Assembly (NCBI GenBank): GCA_003152795.1
Contig: PMBA01000275.1
Span: forward strand, 6,676-16,531
Direction of reading: 5' to 3'
Length of the DNA stretch: 9,856 bases
Source of the DNA: Acidobacteriaceae bacterium
GTDB taxonomy: Bacteria > Acidobacteriota > Terriglobia > Terriglobales > Acidobacteriaceae
Below the pieces are notes generated by a model, which saw only the letters and a program-made list of their open reading frames with translations, ran no database searches and had not been told where the DNA came from. Below are positions 6,783 through 9,856 of the stretch, in pieces. The position numbers were made by a program, and so were the translations under genes. Positions within the stretch are counted from its first letter, which is position 1; each line of letters begins with the position of its first letter.

Positions 6783-7253
6783 ATGGCTGGTAAGAAGCAC
6801 GAAGCCGGACACGACACCCGCTACGTCCAACTCCAGAAAAACTACTGTTTCGCCTGCGGCAAGAACAATGCCGATGGCATGCGGCTTCGCTTCACCTACG
6901 ACGAGGAGCGCGACTGTTTCGTCTGCCGCTTCCGCCTCGGCAAGCGCTACACCGGACCGCCCGGACACTGCCACGGCGGCATCATCGCCACCATCCTCGA
7001 TGAAGCCATGGGCAAGGTGAACAAACTCCGCCACGTGGTGGCCTTGACTTCCCAGATTACCGTGAATTACCTCAAGCCCGTGCCACTGCGACAGCCGTTG
7101 AGAGTGGAATCCCGGGAACTTAAAGTGAAGGGCCGGCGCCACATCAATATCGCCGAGATCCTCAACGAAAAAGGGGAAGTACTGGCGCGCAGTCAAGGCC
7201 TTTTTATCGCCATCGATCCGCACCGCATGTTCGCCCGCTTTGTGGACCGGTAG
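6783..7253 (+). CDS. PaaI-family hotdog thioesterase
   Basis: A 156-residue hotdog-fold protein of the PaaI/4HBT type, which hydrolyses acyl-CoA or acyl-ACP thioesters in the cytosol. The signature HGGIIATILDEAMGK runs from His64: the HGG oxyanion turn (64-66) and the acidic Asp73 on the central helix correspond to the conserved catalytic region. It is followed by the strands TSQITVNYLKPVPL and PLRVESRELKVKGRRHINIAEILNEKG typical of the fold. The N-terminal part has YCFACGKNNADGMRL (Cys22, Cys25), a segment common in this subgroup. The acyl substrate cannot be deduced. It likely works as a dimer or tetramer. It is divergent from the DUF4287/DUF5655 gene with only 70 bp between starts, and no Shine-Dalgarno sequence precedes it. 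Confidence 0.9.
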   Translation: MAGKKHEAGHDTRYVQLQKNYCFACGKNNADGMRLRFTYDEERDCFVCRFRLGKRYTGPPGHCHGGIIATILDEAMGKVNKLRHVVALTSQITVNYLKPVPLRQPLRVESRELKVKGRRHINIAEILNEKGEVLARSQGLFIAIDPHRMFARFVDR

Positions 7254-7263
7254 GCTCGTGTAG

Positions 7264-7285
7264 GGACGGGCGCCCTCGCCCGTCC
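7264..7285. repeat. Palindrome GGACGGGCG/CGCCCGTCC
   Basis: A perfect 9-bp stem (7264-7272 with 7277-7285) with a CCCT loop, 10 bases after the thioesterase stop. Same arms as the shorter palindrome at 785-804, with GGGACGGGC identical in both. Likely a dispersed REP-like element of this genome. It may also help end the thioesterase transcript, although no T-run follows. Confidence 0.65.
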
Positions 7286-7489
7286 AGCCGAGCGCAAGTC
7301 GACCGTTGCCCGCCGCCACAACAACCATGGGTTGCACTGGCGCCCGACAGGGGTACCGCGAATCCTCAACGGGCTGTAAAATGACCGCAGGAGCGGGAAA
7401 AGCAAAGTTTCCAGCGCATGCTTGGGGGCGTGCTCCGGCGCGCCAGCGAGTTCATCCTTCACGATTTAAGAAGAGAAAAGAGTAGACCT

Positions 7490-8410
7490 ATGTCGCAAAA
7501 CAACGGAAACAACACCAATCTCCGCCTGAAGACCGGCTTGGCAGAAATGCTCAAGGGCGGCGTGATCATGGACGTGACCGACGCCAAACAAGCGGAGATT
7601 GCGCAGCGCGCCGGAGCCGTGGCGGTGATGGCTCTGGAGCGCGTCCCGTCGCAGATTCGCGCCGAGGGTGGAGTCGCGCGCATGGCCTCCCCGAAAAAGA
7701 TTCGCGAGATCATGGCGGTGGTCGATATTCCCGTCATGGCAAAATGCCGCATCGGCCACTTCGCGGAGGCGCAGATCCTCCAGGAACTGGGCGTCGATTA
7801 CATTGACGAGTCCGAAGTCCTTACACCCGCCGACGAAGCACATCATGTCGACAAGCACGCGTTCACGGTTCCGTTCGTGTGCGGCGCGCGCAATCTGGGC
7901 GAGGCCCTGCGCCGCATCGCCGAAGGCGCCGCCATGATTCGCACCAAGGGCGAGGCCGGCACCGGAGACGTAGTCCACGCCGTCCGCCACATCCGCCAGA
8001 TTGTGCTCGAGATGAAGATCCTCACCGTGCTCGGCGAAGAAGAACTCTATGCCAAGGCCAAAGAGCACGGCGCTCCCTACGAACTGATCAAGCTGGTAGC
8101 CAAAGAAGGCAAGCTCCCCGTCCCAAATTTCAGCGCCGGAGGCATAGCCACTCCCGCCGACGCCAGCCTGGTAATGCAACTGGGAGCCGAAGCCGTATTC
8201 GTAGGCTCCGGCATCTTCATGAAAAACTCAACCGAATTTGCCGACCCCGCCGAAGCCGAAAAGCGCGCCAAAGCAATCGTGCAAGCGGCCACGCATTACC
8301 AAGACCCTAAAGTATTACTTGAAGTCAGCGAGGATCTGGCAGGAGCCATGAAAGGCCTGGCCGTTTCCACGCTCGATGAGGCGCATCTGCTGCAGACCAG
8401 GGGCTGGTAA
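7490..8410 (+). CDS. pdxS: Pyridoxal 5'-phosphate synthase, PdxS subunit
   Basis: A 306-residue TIM-barrel enzyme of the deoxyxylulose-5-phosphate-independent vitamin B6 pathway. It condenses ribose 5-phosphate, glyceraldehyde 3-phosphate and ammonia into PLP, and the ammonia is delivered by the glutaminase PdxT in a 12+12 complex. Family blocks are nearly unchanged: LKGGVIMDV (Asp28), [25 protein letters not shown] (Lys85, the lysine that carries the sugar), [24 protein letters not shown] (Lys153, the second catalytic lysine) and [13 protein letters not shown]. All three key residues are offset by four from B. subtilis numbering, which supports the ATG at 7490. The purine stretch before it is only a weak ribosome-binding site. 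The frame is open to 7418 without support. pdxT is not next to it: the downstream gene is convergent and unrelated. Confidence 0.97.
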   Translation: MSQNNGNNTNLRLKTGLAEMLKGGVIMDVTDAKQAEIAQRAGAVAVMALERVPSQIRAEGGVARMASPKKIREIMAVVDIPVMAKCRIGHFAEAQILQELGVDYIDESEVLTPADEAHHVDKHAFTVPFVCGARNLGEALRRIAEGAAMIRTKGEAGTGDVVHAVRHIRQIVLEMKILTVLGEEELYAKAKEHGAPYELIKLVAKEGKLPVPNFSAGGIATPADASLVMQLGAEAVFVGSGIFMKNSTEFADPAEAEKRAKAIVQAATHYQDPKVLLEVSEDLAGAMKGLAVSTLDEAHLLQTRGW

Positions 8411-8433
8411 TGGATTGTCGATGAAGCGGGTGC

Positions 8434-8464
8434 CCCACTCAAGCCCGGTTTTGGCTTGAGTGGG
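8434..8464. repeat. 12-bp perfect hairpin between convergent genes
   Basis: Arms 8434-8445 and 8453-8464 (CCCACTCAAGCC and its complement) with a 7-base T-rich loop, 23 bases after the pdxS stop and 48 bases after the end of the convergent secreted-protein gene. It is well placed to close both transcripts, but no T-run follows on either strand, so it may be a dispersed palindrome used as a 3' stabiliser rather than an intrinsic terminator. Confidence 0.6.
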
Positions 8465-8512
8465 AGCAGTCCGAGGTTTGGACAACGAGCGGGCGGGTTG
8501 CGGCGTCGCGCC

Positions 8513-9343
8513 TTAGAACGCCTTGTAGGTGACCGCAACGGTGCCGGTAGCAGTTTTCCCCAGTTCCATGTCGTACTGCGCGAAAATCGAGCCATCGGTG
8601 TCTTGCAGCGGTCCTAACACCTGCGTGAAGATCTGGCACGGGTTGGGGCCGCCGGGAACGTCCTGCGAGAAGGCGCCGTTGAACGCGCCGCCAGAGACGA
8701 ACTGCATTTGCAAGCCGTACCCGCCATTGCCATATCCGAACGCCGTGCGGTATGTGTAATCAAAGTTATTCGACGTGAATCCATTCGCGTCCACGTCGGC
8801 ATAGCGCAGCAACCCAACGTGCCGCGGAGTGGTGGTGTTGTTTTTCAGCGCCATGGTCACTTGCGCGAGCGCGTTGCCTGCGTTTTGCGCGATGGTCTGC
8901 GTCAGGGTGTAGATCCCGTCCGTCGTCTTCCGCGAGATTTTCACGCTCGTCGCCGACGAACTCACGGTCACGGGCGCCTGCCAATTGCCGCTGTCCCCAT
9001 AACCGGCATAGTCGTAATACTGCGTGGAGGAATCAAAATCGCAGAAGGCATAGCCTTCACCAATCGGCGCAGTGGCGACATATTCGTGGCCGGAGGGGCT
9101 CTCGAAATGCACGATGTTTCCGTTTGCCGTAACGCAATATTTCAGGTACTTGTTGCCCGTGCCGGACGTAAAGGTAAATGAGCAGGTTGTCGTTGCATCC
9201 GGACCCGCAGCGCCGACGTACTGTTGCTTGGCTTCGATGGCGGCCTGTTCCCGTGCGGAATCCTGATGACGAATCGCCTGGGCGTGAACGGCGGTTGGAA
9301 GGCTGAGAACCAACAAGGCGATCAATTGCAGAGAGTTCTTCAA
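8513..9343 (-). CDS. Secreted beta-rich protein of unknown function, TTG start
   Basis: A 276-residue exported protein that I cannot assign to a family. Residues 1-21 are a signal peptide ending VHA/QA. The mature protein is rich in Gly, Thr, Tyr, Asn and Ser with alternating hydrophobic residues, as in beta-sandwich or surface proteins. Four cysteines (54, 70, 101, 236) could form two disulfides. DVDANG at 183-188 resembles a DxDxNG calcium-binding loop (inference only). Start: TTG at 9343 with AGGAGG nine bases upstream (9353-9358); no ATG lies between it and the signal-peptide core, so the rare start is well supported. A near-consensus promoter stands at 9432-9461. It is a single-gene unit, convergent with pdxS. 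Confidence 0.85.
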   Translation of the reverse strand: MKNSLQLIALLVLSLPTAVHAQAIRHQDSAREQAAIEAKQQYVGAAGPDATTTCSFTFTSGTGNKYLKYCVTANGNIVHFESPSGHEYVATAPIGEGYAFCDFDSSTQYYDYAGYGDSGNWQAPVTVSSSATSVKISRKTTDGIYTLTQTIAQNAGNALAQVTMALKNNTTTPRHVGLLRYADVDANGFTSNNFDYTYRTAFGYGNGGYGLQMQFVSGGAFNGAFSQDVPGGPNPCQIFTQVLGPLQDTDGSIFAQYDMELGKTATGTVAVTYKAF

Positions 9344-9352
9344 GGGGTATTT

Positions 9353-9358
9353 CCTCCT
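9353..9358 (-). promoter_or_regulatory. Ribosome-binding site AGGAGG deciding a TTG start
   Basis: Read on the minus strand, AGGAGG lies nine bases before TTG at 9343. It is the only good site ahead of the signal peptide, which begins with this TTG codon. Confidence 0.75.
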
Positions 9359-9431
9359 GGAGTTAAAGAATATGTTTTGTTCTTGGGTTCGTTACTGGAA
9401 GTTTCCTTTTTGACCCCAACAAATGGCTGCC

Positions 9432-9461
9432 ATTATCCCCCCACACCTCTCTGCTCGTCAA
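9432..9461 (-). promoter_or_regulatory. Sigma-70-type promoter of the secreted-protein gene
   Basis: Read on the minus strand: TTGACG (9461-9456), an 18-base spacer, then GATAAT (9437-9432). Ten of the twelve hexamer bases match consensus. Transcription would start near 9425, giving an untranslated leader of about 80 bases before the TTG at 9343. It stands just after the terminator at 9501-9530, which insulates it from transcription coming from the right. Confidence 0.65.
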
Positions 9462-9500
9462 TGTGAAGTTGGCGGGTGGCCCGGTCTATGTTCCTTAGAA

Positions 9501-9530
9501 ATTCAAAAGCCCCGCTGGTCAGGCGGGGCT
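9501..9530 (-). terminator. Rho-independent terminator on the minus strand
   Basis: An 8-bp GC-rich stem (AGCCCCGC at 9508-9515 paired with 9523-9530), 7-base loop, followed on the minus strand by TTTGAATTT-like sequence. No protein gene ends nearby on that strand; the only candidate upstream transcript is the tRNA-like element at 9606-9693. This implies a short RNA is made from this region. Confidence 0.7.
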
Positions 9531-9605
9531 CGTCAAAATTGCCAGTCGGTACGCTACCTTTCAACACAATCACTGTAGCAAACCAGCGCAAGTCGAGAAG
9601 CCGTG

Positions 9606-9693
9606 CGCAGGACGACGGACTCGAACCGTAATGGCTGACTAGGCCACTCGACCATTTGATAGATGGCGTCCAGTACCCACTGGCGACGTCCGC
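9606..9693 (-). ncRNA. tRNA-like element (possible class II tRNA or tRNA relic)
   Basis: Read on the minus strand, an 88-base stretch folds as a long-variable-arm tRNA. Acceptor candidate: GCGGACG with CGTCC(T)GC, one bulged T. D-region: AGTGGGTA inside GCC...GGA, or alternatively CCAGT/ACTGG. Anticodon-like arm: GCCAT-CTATCAA-ATGGT, with the T33 position filled and AUC in the anticodon position. Variable arm: TGGC-CTAGTCA-GCCA. T arm: ACGG-TTCGAGT-CCGT, with a perfect bacterial T-loop. Against a normal tRNA: anticodon AUC is not expected in bacteria, the acceptor is imperfect, the T stem has only four pairs and no CCA is encoded. A terminator lies 75 bases downstream. It could be a divergent tRNA, a decayed tRNA or chance; the T arm is the strongest part. 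Confidence 0.3.
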
Positions 9694-9696
9694 CAG
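9680..9696. repeat. Hairpin CTGGCG/CGCCAG
   Basis: A perfect 6-bp inverted repeat with a 5-base loop at the 5' edge of the tRNA-like element (minus strand). It would compete with the acceptor stem proposed there, since both use the GGCGGAC stretch. Confidence 0.35.
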
Positions 9697-9801
9697 AGGC
9701 AACCTACCCAATTTCAATATCTCCGCCCGCAGCTAGTATGCTGTCCCAGAAATTCGCGGCGTAAGTCCAGTAGACGTTTCGGGTAAAAGGGCGCTTCCCT
9801 C

Positions 9802-9817
9802 AGGGGCTAAAGCCCTT
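9802..9817. repeat. AGGGGC-TAAA-GCCCTT palindrome
   Basis: A 6-bp stem with one G-T pair and a TAAA loop. Its shape (GC arms, four-base A-rich loop) parallels the GGC-TGAA-GCC palindrome 19 bases further on. From memory, GGGGCTAAAGCCCC-type palindromes are frequent in acidobacterial intergenic DNA. Confidence 0.5.
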
Positions 9818-9835
9818 GTTTCTGGGTTCTGGTGC

Positions 9836-9855
9836 GGCACGGCTGAAGCCGTGCC
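9836..9855. repeat. REP-like palindrome GGCACGGC-TGAA-GCCGTGCC
   Basis: A perfect 8-bp stem with a TGAA tetraloop at the right edge of the window. Shares the CGGCTGAAGCCG core with the palindrome at 5888-5918. With the element at 9802-9817 it forms a two-hairpin cluster that may continue past the window. Confidence 0.65.
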
Positions 9856-9856
9856 C

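Noticed and set aside
6549..7337. 262-codon open frame on the minus strand
   Set aside because: Antisense to the thioesterase and overlapping the DUF4287/DUF5655 gene in another frame. Composition is not protein-like.
7466..8179. 237-codon open frame on the minus strand
   Set aside because: Antisense to pdxS, one of the clearest genes in the window.
9528..9536. Second copy of the 9-mer TTGACGAGC (minus strand), also present at 9453-9461, as a possible -35 box
   Set aside because: A -10 at the right distance would fall inside the terminator hairpin and no such hexamer is there. The short direct repeat is probably chance.
9610..9671. Alternative shorter cloverleaf (GGACG closing stem, three arms each with 7-base loops) giving anticodon AGT
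   Set aside because: Needs a variable region of one base and a D-loop without GG. The 88-base class II reading explains more features, so I kept that one, with low confidence.
9433..9717. 94-codon TTG-started open frame on the minus strand
   Set aside because: Runs through the terminator at 9501-9530 and overlaps a promoter and the tRNA-like fold. No domain, so judged non-coding, although GGAG stands near its start.
1..9856. CRISPR array, transposase or phage genes
   Set aside because: No regularly spaced direct repeats, no transposase or integrase motifs, and no terminal inverted repeats were found.

Overview
The window looks like chromosomal DNA from a GC-rich, Gram-negative soil-type bacterium, most likely an Acidobacteriota (Terriglobia-like). 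The pointers are: several small secreted proteins of unknown family with Sec signal peptides, a GAF-ANTAR regulator, a bacterial myo-inositol-1-phosphate synthase, and short palindromes of the type I associate with acidobacterial genomes (cores GGCTGAAGCC, GGGGCTAAAGCCC, GACGGGC...GCCCGTC). The taxonomic call rests on memory of such genomes, not on a marker gene.

Layout. 1-1808 (minus strand): the N-terminal part of a secreted lytic transglycosylase, cut by the window edge, and upstream of it a Cof-type HAD phosphatase. 1809-2021: divergent spacer. 2022-3340 (plus): a small secreted protein of unknown function, then a GAF-ANTAR antitermination-type regulator. 3341-3675: gene-free, with a strong minus-strand terminator serving the next gene. 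3676-4074 (minus): a second small secreted unknown. 4075-4468: divergent spacer. 4469-5878 (plus): inositol-1-phosphate synthase. 5882-6712 (minus): a DUF4287/DUF5655 protein followed by an orphan Phd-type antitoxin whose tail is encoded by a repeat palindrome. 6783-7253 (plus): a PaaI-like hotdog thioesterase. 7490-8410 (plus): pdxS, the PLP synthase subunit. 8513-9343 (minus): a third secreted unknown, TTG-started, behind a near-consensus promoter. 9344-9856: no protein gene; on the minus strand a tRNA-like fold with a downstream terminator, and at the right edge two repeat palindromes.

The genes do not form one pathway. Most sit as single transcription units with their own ribosome-binding sites, in mixed orientation and separated by palindromic spacers. 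The only tight pair is the DUF4287/DUF5655 gene and the antitoxin (9 nt apart). The metabolic genes (ino1, pdxS, thioesterase, HAD phosphatase) are housekeeping-like. I see no phage, transposase, CRISPR or multi-gene defence system. The parts most worth a second look are the tRNA-like element at 9606-9693 and the orphan antitoxin with its repeat-derived tail.
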